A stretch of 64,000 nt of DNA, taken from contig JBATVL010000091.1 in NCBI GenBank assembly GCA_049671745.1, forward strand, positions 1 through 64,000. The letters are read 5' to 3'. A program made the translations under genes and the position numbers. Shown piece by piece: positions 51,944 through 60,391 of the stretch; the first letter of the stretch is position 1; each line of letters opens with the position of its first letter. Source of the DNA: SNAP01 sp049671745. GTDB taxonomy: Bacteria > Bacteroidota > Bacteroidia > Bacteroidales > Marinifilaceae. A model generated the notes under the pieces. It was given only the letters and a program-made list of their open reading frames with translations, did not search any database and was not told where the DNA came from.

Positions 51944-53632
51944 TTAGTCTTTTATTTCGTTAATAGCTTCAGAAACATTTATTGCAAAGTCAGCTATTTT
52001 CTCACATTCCTCAAAAATGTCAGTATAAATAACTCCTGTTGCATAATTGTATTTCTTATCTTGAACGAATAATATATGTTCTTGACGTAACTGAACTCTA
52101 AACTCATTAACTATCTTTTCTAGCTCGTAAGCTTTCTTAAGATTAACATTTTCATAGTCAGTTTTTGTGTTTTTACACATCTCATCAAGTGTGTTTTGCA
52201 CTAGAACAAACATCTCTTTAAGTCTATCTTTTAACTCTTCAGGCAAGATAGCTTTTTGTTCATATTGGCGATTAATAGCCTTAGAAACAGAGAATACTGA
52301 ATCAGCAAGAGACTCGATATCTGATACCATTTTAAATCCTGCACGTACTCTTTTTGAGTTTGTAGTACTTAATTTTGTTTCAGAAACCTTAGTAAGATAA
52401 TTTGCAATTTCAACTTCGACCTCATCACTCTCGTCCTCTAGTTTCCCAAGTTTAATGAATGCTTTATCGAAATCCTTTTTATTCATATCAAGAGACTTCT
52501 CAGCAAGATTATACATCTTAACAGTATCTTCAGCAAATAAAGCAAGTTCTTGTTTTACTTGGAATATAGAAGCATCAGGAGTAGATAATAAACCTATATT
52601 TATATGTTGTAGTTTGAATGAGTTATCGTCTGTTTCTTTCATTGGTACTAATTTCACTACAATTCGTGAAATAAATTTAGTGAACCAAATCATTAAACAT
52701 ACATTAAGTATATTAAATGTAGTATGGAATATAGAAAGAGCAACAGGAACTGCCTCAGCACTTTCAAAAGGATCACCACCACCTAAAGATTCGTTTATAT
52801 AAGCAATGAAATCTAAGAAGAAAGGGAAGATAGCCAATACCCATAATACGCCAAAGACGTTAAATATAAGGTGTGCACGAGCAGCTCGTCTTGCCGATGT
52901 ATTTGCTATCATAGCAGCTAAATTGGCTGTAATAGTTGTACCAATATTCTCACCAAGCACCATAGCTGCTGCCATCTCAAAAGGAATTATATTATTAGCA
53001 CACATTACTAAAGTCAGTGCCATTGTTGCCGATGATGATTGAATAAGGACAGTTAATACTGTTCCAATTAGCATAAAAATAAAATAAGAACCATAACCAA
53101 GTTCTGTGAATCTACTAATAAAGTGTAGAGCCTCTACATTCCCTTTTATGTCAGGCATAGAATCTTTAAGAAAAGATAATCCTATGAAAAGAAGTGCAAA
53201 TCCCATTATTAATTCTCCCCAAGATTTGTGAGAACGCTTGCTTGAGAACATAAATGGAAGACCTAATCCTATTAAAGGAAGAGCTAATTCTGCCATTTTT
53301 ACTTTAAATCCAAGAATAGCTATTAGCCAAGCCGTAACTGTGGTACCTATATTGGCTCCCATTATCACACCTATCGATTCGATAAGAGAGAGCAGTCCTG
53401 CATTAACAAAACTTACAACCATTACCGTAGTTGCCGACGATGATTGTATAAGAGCAGTGATAAGAATACCCGTAAATACTCCCTTTACTCTGTTTGAAGT
53501 CATTGCTGATAAGATAGTTCTCATCTTATCTCCTGCAACTTTCTGAAGCGCTTCACTCATTAGTTTCATTCCATAAAGAAATAATCCTAAAGAGCCTAAC
53601 AGCTTAAGAAAATCGCCTATACCATAGTCCAT
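51944..53632 (-). CDS. Na/Pi cotransporter family protein with PhoU-like domain
   Basis: A 562-residue inner-membrane protein of the NptA/YjbB family. The two inverted repeats carry the QSSSATT and QSSSATM signatures (near residues 63 and 198) of the sodium-phosphate cotransporters. The C-terminal 190 residues form a PhoU-like helical domain with acidic patches. Relatives import or export phosphate with sodium. A single-gene unit with a well-spaced promoter and a strong terminator. Confidence 0.93.
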   Translation of the reverse strand: MDYGIGDFLKLLGSLGLFLYGMKLMSEALQKVAGDKMRTILSAMTSNRVKGVFTGILITALIQSSSATTVMVVSFVNAGLLSLIESIGVIMGANIGTTVTAWLIAILGFKVKMAELALPLIGLGLPFMFSSKRSHKSWGELIMGFALLFIGLSFLKDSMPDIKGNVEALHFISRFTELGYGSYFIFMLIGTVLTVLIQSSSATMALTLVMCANNIIPFEMAAAMVLGENIGTTITANLAAMIANTSARRAARAHLIFNVFGVLWVLAIFPFFLDFIAYINESLGGGDPFESAEAVPVALSIFHTTFNILNVCLMIWFTKFISRIVVKLVPMKETDDNSFKLQHINIGLLSTPDASIFQVKQELALFAEDTVKMYNLAEKSLDMNKKDFDKAFIKLGKLEDESDEVEVEIANYLTKVSETKLSTTNSKRVRAGFKMVSDIESLADSVFSVSKAINRQYEQKAILPEELKDRLKEMFVLVQNTLDEMCKNTKTDYENVNLKKAYELEKIVNEFRVQLRQEHILFVQDKKYNYATGVIYTDIFEECEKIADFAINVSEAINEIKD

Positions 53633-53685
53633 ACAAATTGATATTAAATTATTTAAATTCTATTTCGTAATTATCTAATGCTTGG

Positions 53686-53714
53686 CAAAAATAACAAAGT
53701 AGCCTTATATACAA
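53686..53714 (-). promoter_or_regulatory. Na/Pi cotransporter promoter
   Basis: On the minus strand TTG (53714-53712) is followed by an 18-base spacer and an exact TATTTTTG (53693-53686). The leader is about 50 bases. Confidence 0.65.
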
Positions 53715-53998
53715 AACAGTTTCTCAATAAAAGATGTTACGATTCTGTTAAGAATAAGTTTTGATGCTAAGACTCTCTCTTTATATGTTCATAAACATAG
53801 TTATTTATTCTGTATTAGAAAATTCATATCATGATAACATCATATATTTAATAAAACAGATGTATTTAACAAAAATATATGATATCTCTGTTTATTCTAT
53901 TAGAGTCTTTTTAAAATATTTTGGTTTCTCTTTATTATTGTTACAGAGGATTTGATTAATACTTGTTAGTCGAGAGTGTAGAATTAAGGCATAAAAAA
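53715..53998. other. AT-rich gap without a recognised gene
   Basis: Between the cotransporter promoter and the pyrF terminator there is AT-rich sequence. A 64-codon open frame on the plus strand (53761-53955) is hydrophobic, has no promoter and resembles nothing known, so it was not called. No repeats or RNA structures were noticed. Confidence 0.5.
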
Positions 53999-54025
53999 TG
54001 GGCTGTTCATCAAATGAACAGCCCA
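53992..54025 (-). terminator. Terminator after pyrF
   Basis: A perfect 12-bp stem (53999-54010 with 54014-54025); on the minus strand the stem is followed by six Ts. Confidence 0.92.
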
Positions 54026-54043
54026 ATATATAAGTTGAATTTT

Positions 54044-54874
54044 CTAAACGTTATATTCTTTAAGAAGAGCTTCCATTTCTTGTTGAAGTTTCTTAGCTTC
54101 TCTACCTGCGACCTCTGCAAATGATTCGTCTTGACATGCATATATAATTCCACGTGAAGAGTTCACTATAAGTCCACAATGAGAGTTCATTCCGTATTTA
54201 GCAACCTCTTTGAGAGATCCTCCTTGTGCACCAACACCAGGAACTAATAAGAAATGATTTGGAACTATATCTCTTATACCTTTAAGCATTTCTGCTTTAG
54301 TAGCACCAACAACATACATCATATTATTTTCGTCTCCCCATTCTTGTGATTTCTCAAGAACTTTCTCGTAAAGATGTTTACCTTCTTCTTCGCTTTTGAA
54401 GAATTGAAGATCGAAAGCACCTTTGTTTGAAGTAAGTGCAAGAAGTATAACCCACTTATTTTTATATCCTAAGAAAGGAGTTACAGAATCTTCACCCATA
54501 TATGGTGCAACAGTAATAGAATCAAAATTCATTGTTTCTAAAAATGCTTTTGCATACATGCTTGAAGTATTCCCTATATCACCTCTTTTTGCATCAGCTA
54601 TAAGAAATTGCTCTGGGTATTTTTCTTTAATGTAATTAACAGTCTTTTCTAAAGCTATCCATCCTTTAACGCCCAAGCTCTCATAAAAAGCGATATTGGG
54701 TTTGTATGCAATAGTATATTTTTCTGTTGCATCAACAATAGCTTTATTAAATTCGAAGATAGGATCTTCTTTCGATTTCAAGTGTTCAGGAATCTTGTTA
54801 ATATCAGTATCTAGACCAACACATAGAAACGAGTTTTTCTTTTTTATTTGCTCAAAAAGGCTTTTATAATCCAT
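54044..54874 (-). CDS. pyrF: Orotidine 5'-phosphate decarboxylase
   Basis: A 276-residue enzyme for the last step of UMP synthesis. It is the longer type 2 form: FLCVGLDTD at the N-terminus and the catalytic Lys/Asp motif DAKRGDIGNT near residue 94, then VPGVGAQGG near 218 for the phosphate. It is cytosolic. It lies 81 bases after prfA, with a terminator in between that may reduce read-through. Confidence 0.96.
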   Translation of the reverse strand: MDYKSLFEQIKKKNSFLCVGLDTDINKIPEHLKSKEDPIFEFNKAIVDATEKYTIAYKPNIAFYESLGVKGWIALEKTVNYIKEKYPEQFLIADAKRGDIGNTSSMYAKAFLETMNFDSITVAPYMGEDSVTPFLGYKNKWVILLALTSNKGAFDLQFFKSEEEGKHLYEKVLEKSQEWGDENNMMYVVGATKAEMLKGIRDIVPNHFLLVPGVGAQGGSLKEVAKYGMNSHCGLIVNSSRGIIYACQDESFAEVAGREAKKLQQEMEALLKEYNV

Positions 54875-54913
54875 ATTCTTTAGTATTTAATGCTTAATAT
54901 TTTTCTCTTGGAC

Positions 54914-54946
54914 ATAAAAAAAGGAGATAATAAATATATCTCCTTT
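54914..54946 (-). terminator. Terminator after prfA
   Basis: AAAGGAGAT (54920-54928) pairs with ATCTCCTTT (54938-54946); on the minus strand it continues into a run of Ts. Confidence 0.85.
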
Positions 54947-54955
54947 AATTTATAA

Positions 54956-56041
54956 TTAAAGTCCACTTTCTTTTAATCTCTCAGTATTTTCTTCAAATTG
55001 AAGTTTAGAAATTATCTCGGCTATATCGCCATCCAAAATAGCTGACAAATTATAGAGAGTAAGATTGATTCTGTGATCGGTTACTCTACCTTGTGGGTAG
55101 TTGTATGTTCTAATCTTAGCTGAACGGTCACCTGTAGAAACCATAGTCTTTCTCTTTCCAGCTATCTCATCAAGATATTTCTGATGCTCAATAGCGTAGA
55201 TACGAGAACGCAATTCTATCATTGCCTTAGCAAGATTTTTTATTTGAGACTTCTGATCTTGACATGTTACAACAATTCCTGATGGTGTATGTGTAAGACG
55301 TACGGCAGAATAAGTTGTATTTACAGACTGACCACCAGGACCTGATGAGCAATAAGTGTCTTTTCTGATATCAGCAGGATTAAGAGTAATATCGAACTCC
55401 TCAGCCTCTGGTAAAATAGCAACAGAAGCAGCTGATGTATGAACTCTACCTTGAGTTTCAGTAGTTGGCACACGTTGTACACGGTGAACTCCTGATTCGT
55501 ATTTTAAAGTACCATAAACATTATCACCTGTGATAGTAGCAACTATTTCTTTATATCCTCCAGAAACACCTTCAGATATATTAGTAACAGCCATCTTCCA
55601 TTTCATTTCTTCACAGAATTTAGAATACATACGGTAAAGATCTCCAGCAAAAAGAGCAGCTTCATCACCACCAGCTCCACCACGGATCTCTAATATAGCA
55701 TTCTTAGAATCTTCCGGATCTGCAGGTACAAGTAAGAATTTGATTTCTTGTTCTAAATCAGGTAAGATTTCTTCTAGTTCTTCTAGTTCCATCTTAGCCA
55801 TCTCACGCATTTCCTCGTCTTTCTCGTTGGCAAGTATGTCCTTTGATTCGTTTAGGTTAGCAACTGCATTTTTGAATTTATCAGCAACAGTGACTACCTT
55901 TTCTAAATCTTTATATTCTTTATTAAGCTTTACGTAACGTTTCATATCTTGTACAACTTCAGGGTCAGTGATAAGTTCACCAATCTCTCTGAAGCGTATA
56001 TATACCGTTTCTAGCTTTTCTATTAACAAATTATGACTCAT
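54956..56041 (-). CDS. prfA: Peptide chain release factor 1
   Basis: A 361-residue release factor that ends translation at UAA and UAG. The peptidyl-tRNA hydrolysis motif GGQ is at 236-238 (CSSGPGGQSVNTT), and the stop-codon-reading PxT motif is in RVPTTETQGRVHTS near residue 192. Length is normal for RF1. The prmC methylase gene often found with it is absent here; pyrF is downstream. Its own TACTTTTG promoter lies about 27 bases upstream. Confidence 0.97.
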   Translation of the reverse strand: MSHNLLIEKLETVYIRFREIGELITDPEVVQDMKRYVKLNKEYKDLEKVVTVADKFKNAVANLNESKDILANEKDEEMREMAKMELEELEEILPDLEQEIKFLLVPADPEDSKNAILEIRGGAGGDEAALFAGDLYRMYSKFCEEMKWKMAVTNISEGVSGGYKEIVATITGDNVYGTLKYESGVHRVQRVPTTETQGRVHTSAASVAILPEAEEFDITLNPADIRKDTYCSSGPGGQSVNTTYSAVRLTHTPSGIVVTCQDQKSQIKNLAKAMIELRSRIYAIEHQKYLDEIAGKRKTMVSTGDRSAKIRTYNYPQGRVTDHRINLTLYNLSAILDGDIAEIISKLQFEENTERLKESGL

Positions 56042-56067
56042 AGCAATCTGTATTATAAATTTAGCTG

Positions 56068-56075
56068 CAAAAGTA
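56068..56075 (-). promoter_or_regulatory. prfA promoter, TACTTTTG
   Basis: Exact -7 element on the minus strand with a leader of about 20 bases. Confidence 0.55.
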
Positions 56076-56120
56076 GTTATTTTTTTTTAATTCTTTGGTT
56101 TTGAGACCTAGTTACTTGAA

Positions 56121-57146
56121 TTATTGCTTTTTATATGCCTTGCATATATCCTCTATACTTTCTCCAAAGGCTCTATATTGAAAACCATTTATACTATTCT
56201 TTATTTTATTTCCATTATATAAAGAACATTTATGAGAACTACGGGCTGTCTCTTTTGTAAGACTTGCTTTTTTGCCTGAGAATATTTCTTTTACCTTCTC
56301 TATTCTCCAAGCTATTCCAGTAATAAATGGTGTGGCATAATACTTTGGTTCTTTCATCCCCATACCTTTAGAAATAAGACAAAACAGTTCTTGATAAGAA
56401 TAATTACCAGCACTTAATAAGAATCTATCTGATTTAATATTAGATATTGTTAATAGGTGCATTGCTTTTACTAGATCTCTAACATCTACATAACCAGTTC
56501 TTCCTTTTGTGTAGAAAGATACACCTTTGGCAGCCATTGTTATAAGCTTAGATGATCCCGTGTTCCAATGTCCAAAACCTAAAATTACAGATGGATTAAC
56601 AATTACTGCATTTAGACCATTATTGATTCCTTCCCAAACAATTTCTTCAGATTTGAACTTGGTAATAGAATATTCAGAATGAGGAGAGTCGGGGTTTAGA
56701 CTTGTGAACTCGTCTACAGGATCATTTTGAAATTCTTTTCCCTTTACGTAATTATAATCTCCTAAAGAGGCTATTGAACTTACGAAACATAGCCTTATTT
56801 CGTTCTCTGTACATAACTCAACAATGTTCTTTGTACCTTGAATGTTTATATTTCGCATTTTCTCTTTATCCTGAGGATTGAAAGAAACCATAGCTGCGCA
56901 GTGGTAAAGAATTTTTACATTTTTTAGAGCTTCTTTTAAAGAGTCTTTATCTGAAACATCTGCTTCTACCCATTCTATCTTATTAAGTAGCTTTTTATAA
57001 TCTTTCGTGTAATATTCGAAACATTGTTTTAGATTCTCAAGACTGCTAGTCTTTCTTTTTATTGCTTTGACATTAAAATCAGAGCTTGTTAGTTCATATA
57101 AAAGATGTGAACCAACAAGCCCTGTGCCACCTGTGACAAGTATCAT
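56121..57146 (-). CDS. NAD-dependent epimerase/dehydratase family protein
   Basis: A 341-residue extended short-chain dehydrogenase. The dinucleotide-binding loop is VTGGTGLVGSHLLYEL at the N-terminus and the catalytic Tyr-Lys pair is in SEYSITKFKSE near residue 180. Relatives act on nucleotide sugars, dihydroflavonol or isoprenoid alcohols; the substrate here cannot be deduced. It follows the OsmC gene by three bases, so the two share a transcript. Confidence 0.85.
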   Translation of the reverse strand: MILVTGGTGLVGSHLLYELTSSDFNVKAIKRKTSSLENLKQCFEYYTKDYKKLLNKIEWVEADVSDKDSLKEALKNVKILYHCAAMVSFNPQDKEKMRNINIQGTKNIVELCTENEIRLCFVSSIASLGDYNYVKGKEFQNDPVDEFTSLNPDSPHSEYSITKFKSEEIVWEGINNGLNAVIVNPSVILGFGHWNTGSSKLITMAAKGVSFYTKGRTGYVDVRDLVKAMHLLTISNIKSDRFLLSAGNYSYQELFCLISKGMGMKEPKYYATPFITGIAWRIEKVKEIFSGKKASLTKETARSSHKCSLYNGNKIKNSINGFQYRAFGESIEDICKAYKKQ

Positions 57147-57149
57147 AGA

Positions 57150-57560
57150 TTAGTTTTTCCAGTTGAAAGTGAAGTTTTGAATCAAATCAGGATGAAGACT
57201 CATATGTACTGGACATAATTTGGCAGTACGTTGTATAATTGATTTTTCTTTTTTAGTGTATTCTTTATCTGGCATATTGAAGATTATGTTTATTCTTCCA
57301 ATCCTTCTTGGCTCAGCATTCATTATCTTTTCTATCTCTAACTCTGTACCTGTAATGTCTATATTGTTTTCTTGGCAATACATTCCTGCTATTGTCATTA
57401 TGCATGAACCAAGTGCTGTTGCACAAAGATCTGTTGGAGAAAAAGATTCCCCTTTTCCATTATTATCTGTTGGAGCATCTGTAATTATCTTTGTACCTGA
57501 TTGTGTATGTGTACATTCCATTCTTAGGTTACCTAAGTATTTTGCTTTTATTGTTGCCAT
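57150..57560 (-). CDS. OsmC family peroxiredoxin-like protein
   Basis: A 136-residue OsmC/Ohr superfamily protein. The two redox Cys are visible in the helix with CATALGSCIMTIAGMY (the relevant residue is the second Cys, near 54) and in CPVHMSLHPD near residue 114. Members reduce organic hydroperoxides with a dithiol donor, or have related thiol roles. Operon with the downstream epimerase gene. Confidence 0.88.
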   Translation of the reverse strand: MATIKAKYLGNLRMECTHTQSGTKIITDAPTDNNGKGESFSPTDLCATALGSCIMTIAGMYCQENNIDITGTELEIEKIMNAEPRRIGRINIIFNMPDKEYTKKEKSIIQRTAKLCPVHMSLHPDLIQNFTFNWKN

Positions 57561-57612
57561 GTTATTTTTATTTATGTGAATTTAGATCTTTATATTTTGA
57601 GTTGAATTATTT

Positions 57613-57620
57613 CAAATATA
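57613..57620 (-). promoter_or_regulatory. OsmC-epimerase promoter, TATATTTG
   Basis: Exact -7 element on the minus strand about 53 bases before the ATG. It overlaps the stop-proximal region after the YraN gene. Confidence 0.5.
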
Positions 57621-57627
57621 TAAATTA

Positions 57628-57993
57628 TTAGTTAATAGGAGAAAAGAAGGCATCCTTTATATGTTCTAATTTACATGTATTAACATCTTTTATGATACAA
57701 ATAGTGTCGAAACGTACAGGAAGATCTATGTTTTTATATTTGATATATGCATCAGCTGTTCTAACTATAGAGCGTATCTTTTTATTATCTATTGCTATAT
57801 GGGCTTCCTCAAAATCTAATGAAGTACGAGTTTTTACCTCTATAACAACAATTTCATTTCCATCTTTTGCAATTATATCTATCTCGTTTCTTCTGTGCCT
57901 CCAATTAGTTTCTAAAATGGAATATTTTTTTTTAAGAAGGTAATCGTATGCAATCTTTTCACCTTTTTTTCCTATGATATTATGTGTAGACAT
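57628..57993 (-). CDS. YraN family (UPF0102) endonuclease-like protein
   Basis: A 121-residue protein of the UPF0102 family with a restriction-endonuclease-like fold. The active-site pattern is clear: GEKIAYDYLLKKKYSIL at the start, NEIDIIAKDG near residue 40 with the Asp, and VVIEVKTR near residue 50 (ExK). The biological role is poorly known; DNA repair or Holliday junction processing has been suggested for relatives. A single gene, facing away from the glycogen-synthase-like gene. Confidence 0.9.
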   Translation of the reverse strand: MSTHNIIGKKGEKIAYDYLLKKKYSILETNWRHRRNEIDIIAKDGNEIVVIEVKTRTSLDFEEAHIAIDNKKIRSIVRTADAYIKYKNIDLPVRFDTICIIKDVNTCKLEHIKDAFFSPIN

Positions 57994-58015
57994 TTTTTTT
58001 TTAAAATTACTGAAA

Positions 58016-58045
58016 TACTTTCAATCTCGTAAATGATTGAAAGTA
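58016..58045. promoter_or_regulatory. Perfect 11-bp inverted repeat between divergent genes
   Basis: TACTTTCAATC (58016-58026) and GATTGAAAGTA (58035-58045) are exact inverted copies separated by eight bases. Placed between divergent genes and upstream of the -33 element at 58072, it could be an operator or a hairpin; there is no T tract on either side at the expected place for a terminator. Confidence 0.5.
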
Positions 58046-58071
58046 CTATACTTGCATCAAAATGATAAAAA

Positions 58072-58102
58072 TTTGAAATACAAGTTAAAATAGCTACCTT
58101 TG
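58072..58102 (+). promoter_or_regulatory. Strong-consensus promoter of the glycogen-synthase-like operon
   Basis: TTTG at 58072-58075, a 19-base spacer and TACCTTTG at 58095-58102 match both elements and ideal spacing. The leader is about 27 bases. Confidence 0.8.
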
Positions 58103-58134
58103 TGTAGTAACTACAAGAAGAAAGATAGGATATC

Positions 58135-58947
58135 ATGGAAAAAACCAGAGTTTTATTTATTTCACAAGAAATAACTCCCTACCTGCCAGAGACAGAAATG
58201 TCTAAAACAGGTCGTCACTTACCACAAGGAATACAAGAAAAAGGTAAAGAGATTAGAGCATTTATGCCTAGATATGGGTGTGTGAATGAACGAAGAAATC
58301 AATTACACGAAGTAATTAGATTGTCGGGAATGAATTTAATAATTGATGATACTGATCATCCTTTAATTATAAAAGTTGCGTCTATTCAGGCTGCAAGAAT
58401 GCAAGTCTATTTTATCGACAATGAAGATTACTTTCAACGCAAAGCTGTGCTTGAAGATAAAGAAGGTAATTTCTTTGAAGATAATGACGAAAGAGCAATC
58501 TTTTTCGCTAGGGGAGTATTTGAAACTGTGAAAAAACTTAGATGGTCACCAGATTTAATTGTGTGTCAGGGTTGGTTAACTGGTTTAGTTCCTCTATATT
58601 TGAAGAAAGCTTATAATGATGATCCTTTATTTGCTGATACTAAGGTGATTTATTCAGCTAGTGATGATGAGTTTGAAGGTTCTTTAAATACTGCTTTTTC
58701 AGATAAATTAATGTTTGAAAGCATTAAGAAATCAGATATTAAAGATTTAGAAGATCCAAATTATTTTAATTTATCTAAAACGGCTATAGACTATGCTGAC
58801 GGATTTATCTGTGGAAGTAAAGATATAAATGCTGATGTTTTAGATTACGCTGAAAAAGCAGAGAAAATGACTCTTCCTTATCAGGATAGAGAAGAAGATT
58901 ATATTACTGCTTATGATGAGTTTTTTGATAAAGTTCTAGGAAAATAA
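58135..58947 (+). CDS. Glycogen/starch synthase N-domain-like protein (GT5-type, short)
   Basis: A 270-residue protein matching only the N-terminal (acceptor-side) Rossmann domain of GT5 glycogen synthases: VLFISQEITPYLPETEMSKT, the LPQGIQEKGKEIRAFMPRYG stretch, and DLIVCQGWLTGLVPLYLKK where full enzymes read HxHDW. The C-terminal ADP-glucose-binding domain is absent and the stop is clean, with the next gene 20 bases on. Similar short forms exist across Bacteroidales, so it is not a recent truncation. It is unlikely to be a working glycogen synthase by itself. Confidence 0.8.
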   Translation: MEKTRVLFISQEITPYLPETEMSKTGRHLPQGIQEKGKEIRAFMPRYGCVNERRNQLHEVIRLSGMNLIIDDTDHPLIIKVASIQAARMQVYFIDNEDYFQRKAVLEDKEGNFFEDNDERAIFFARGVFETVKKLRWSPDLIVCQGWLTGLVPLYLKKAYNDDPLFADTKVIYSASDDEFEGSLNTAFSDKLMFESIKKSDIKDLEDPNYFNLSKTAIDYADGFICGSKDINADVLDYAEKAEKMTLPYQDREEDYITAYDEFFDKVLGK

Positions 58948-58966
58948 TACATTCATATTGTTGAGA

Positions 58967-60379
58967 ATGAGAAAAAGATGCGTTTTGTTGGTTTTACTTT
59001 CTATAGTTTTGCTATGGTCTTGTAAAGAAGAGAATTCTCAGATTGCTGAGGGATTATTTGAAAGTGATAAGGCTATTGTTGTACCTGATGTGGCTTTTGA
59101 TGTTAATGGCATGGTTGAATCTGATGCTAATGCTGTAACAAACAATATAACTACTGGTTTTGTTGGTACTTATAATGACCCTGTAATAGGAAAAATATCT
59201 TCAGCAGTTGCATTCGAATTTCGTACTCAACAAGAATGGAAATTTGATAATACTGATGACGTAATAGTTGATTCTGTATGTGTTCATATCGATTTTAAAA
59301 TAAAAAACTCATTATATGATACTATTACAAGTCAGAAAGTTAATCTTTATAGATTAAAAACTTCTCTTCGAGATGTAAAAAGATCAGTTGATCTAATTGG
59401 TTCTAAGGATGCTCCTATAAGTTTTAAAGGTGATCTTTGGGCAACTAAAGAGATCAACAACAAATCTTTTGATATTACTAACACAAAGAGAGATGATACA
59501 GGTAAATTAGTAAGTATAGATGTAAAGAAGCATGATTACATTAGCTTTAAACTTAATGAATCTGCTGTTAAAACTATTCAAAAAGAGTTTATTTCTAATT
59601 CAGATATTTATTTTAGTCAAGATAATTTTACTAATTTTTTTAAAGGTATATATCTTGAGTCAGACGGTATTATTAGTAAAAATAATGGTGGACTTTTTGC
59701 ATTTAATATTCCAACTCCAAAAACTATTTTTGTAATTTATTATCGTTTAAAATCTGAGTCAGAAGATAAAGATGGTAATAAACTATCTAAGAATTATAAA
59801 GTATATAAATTCGGTTTTAAGGCTAATAGCAATTCTAATAGATTGAATATTTTTAGGCATAATATTAATAATGGTATTATAGGTTCAAAAAAACCTCTAT
59901 ATATACTTGGTGGTGCTGGACTTAGAGCACATTTGACTATAGATGAACTAGATGAGAAAGGTTGGTTAGACAATAAGAGCTGGTTTAGTAAGAAGGATAG
60001 GTTTATCAATAAGGCTGAGATTTCTTTAAAACTTGATCCTAATACAGTTTTATCTGATACTATTATACCATCAAGTTTAATAATGGTTGCTTTTAATAAA
60101 AAAGGTGATATTGTTTCTATTCCTGGTTTTATTGCTGAATCAAATAATAAACCTTTTTTAGATGGATATTATTATAAGAAAACTAAAGAATATAAGTTTA
60201 ATATTGCATTCCTTCTTCAGAATATAGCCAATTACAGTGAGGTTGAGTTTTATAAAAATACTATGATAGATCTATCTAAAGGTTTTGCAGTTTATCCTGC
60301 ACACAGGAGAGAAGATCCTCGAAGAGTAATTTTAGATGGTGAATCGATAAAACTGAATGTGACTTATACAAAACTTTAA
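58967..60379 (+). CDS. DUF4270 family lipoprotein
   Basis: A 470-residue lipoprotein of the Bacteroidota family DUF4270. The signal peptide ends in LLWSC with the lipidated Cys near residue 19. The N-terminal region has FVGTYNDPVIGKISSAVAFEF, typical of the family, and the rest is beta-rich. Function is unknown. An earlier TTG at 58958 is in frame, but the ATG at 58967 gives a standard signal peptide and was chosen. It lies in an operon between the glycogen-synthase-like gene and glmS (12-base gap), an order common in Bacteroidales. Confidence 0.85.
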   Translation: MRKRCVLLVLLSIVLLWSCKEENSQIAEGLFESDKAIVVPDVAFDVNGMVESDANAVTNNITTGFVGTYNDPVIGKISSAVAFEFRTQQEWKFDNTDDVIVDSVCVHIDFKIKNSLYDTITSQKVNLYRLKTSLRDVKRSVDLIGSKDAPISFKGDLWATKEINNKSFDITNTKRDDTGKLVSIDVKKHDYISFKLNESAVKTIQKEFISNSDIYFSQDNFTNFFKGIYLESDGIISKNNGGLFAFNIPTPKTIFVIYYRLKSESEDKDGNKLSKNYKVYKFGFKANSNSNRLNIFRHNINNGIIGSKKPLYILGGAGLRAHLTIDELDEKGWLDNKSWFSKKDRFINKAEISLKLDPNTVLSDTIIPSSLIMVAFNKKGDIVSIPGFIAESNNKPFLDGYYYKKTKEYKFNIAFLLQNIANYSEVEFYKNTMIDLSKGFAVYPAHRREDPRRVILDGESIKLNVTYTKL

Positions 60380-60391
60380 AACAAGGATTAT

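Noticed and set aside
53761..53955. Open frame of 64 codons between the cotransporter and pyrF genes
   Set aside because: Hydrophobic, low-complexity product with no promoter, no terminator of its own direction and no resemblance to known small proteins; AT-rich sequence gives such frames by chance.
60380..60391. glmS ribozyme upstream of glmS
   Set aside because: Only 12 bases separate glmS from the DUF4270 gene, too short for the ribozyme.
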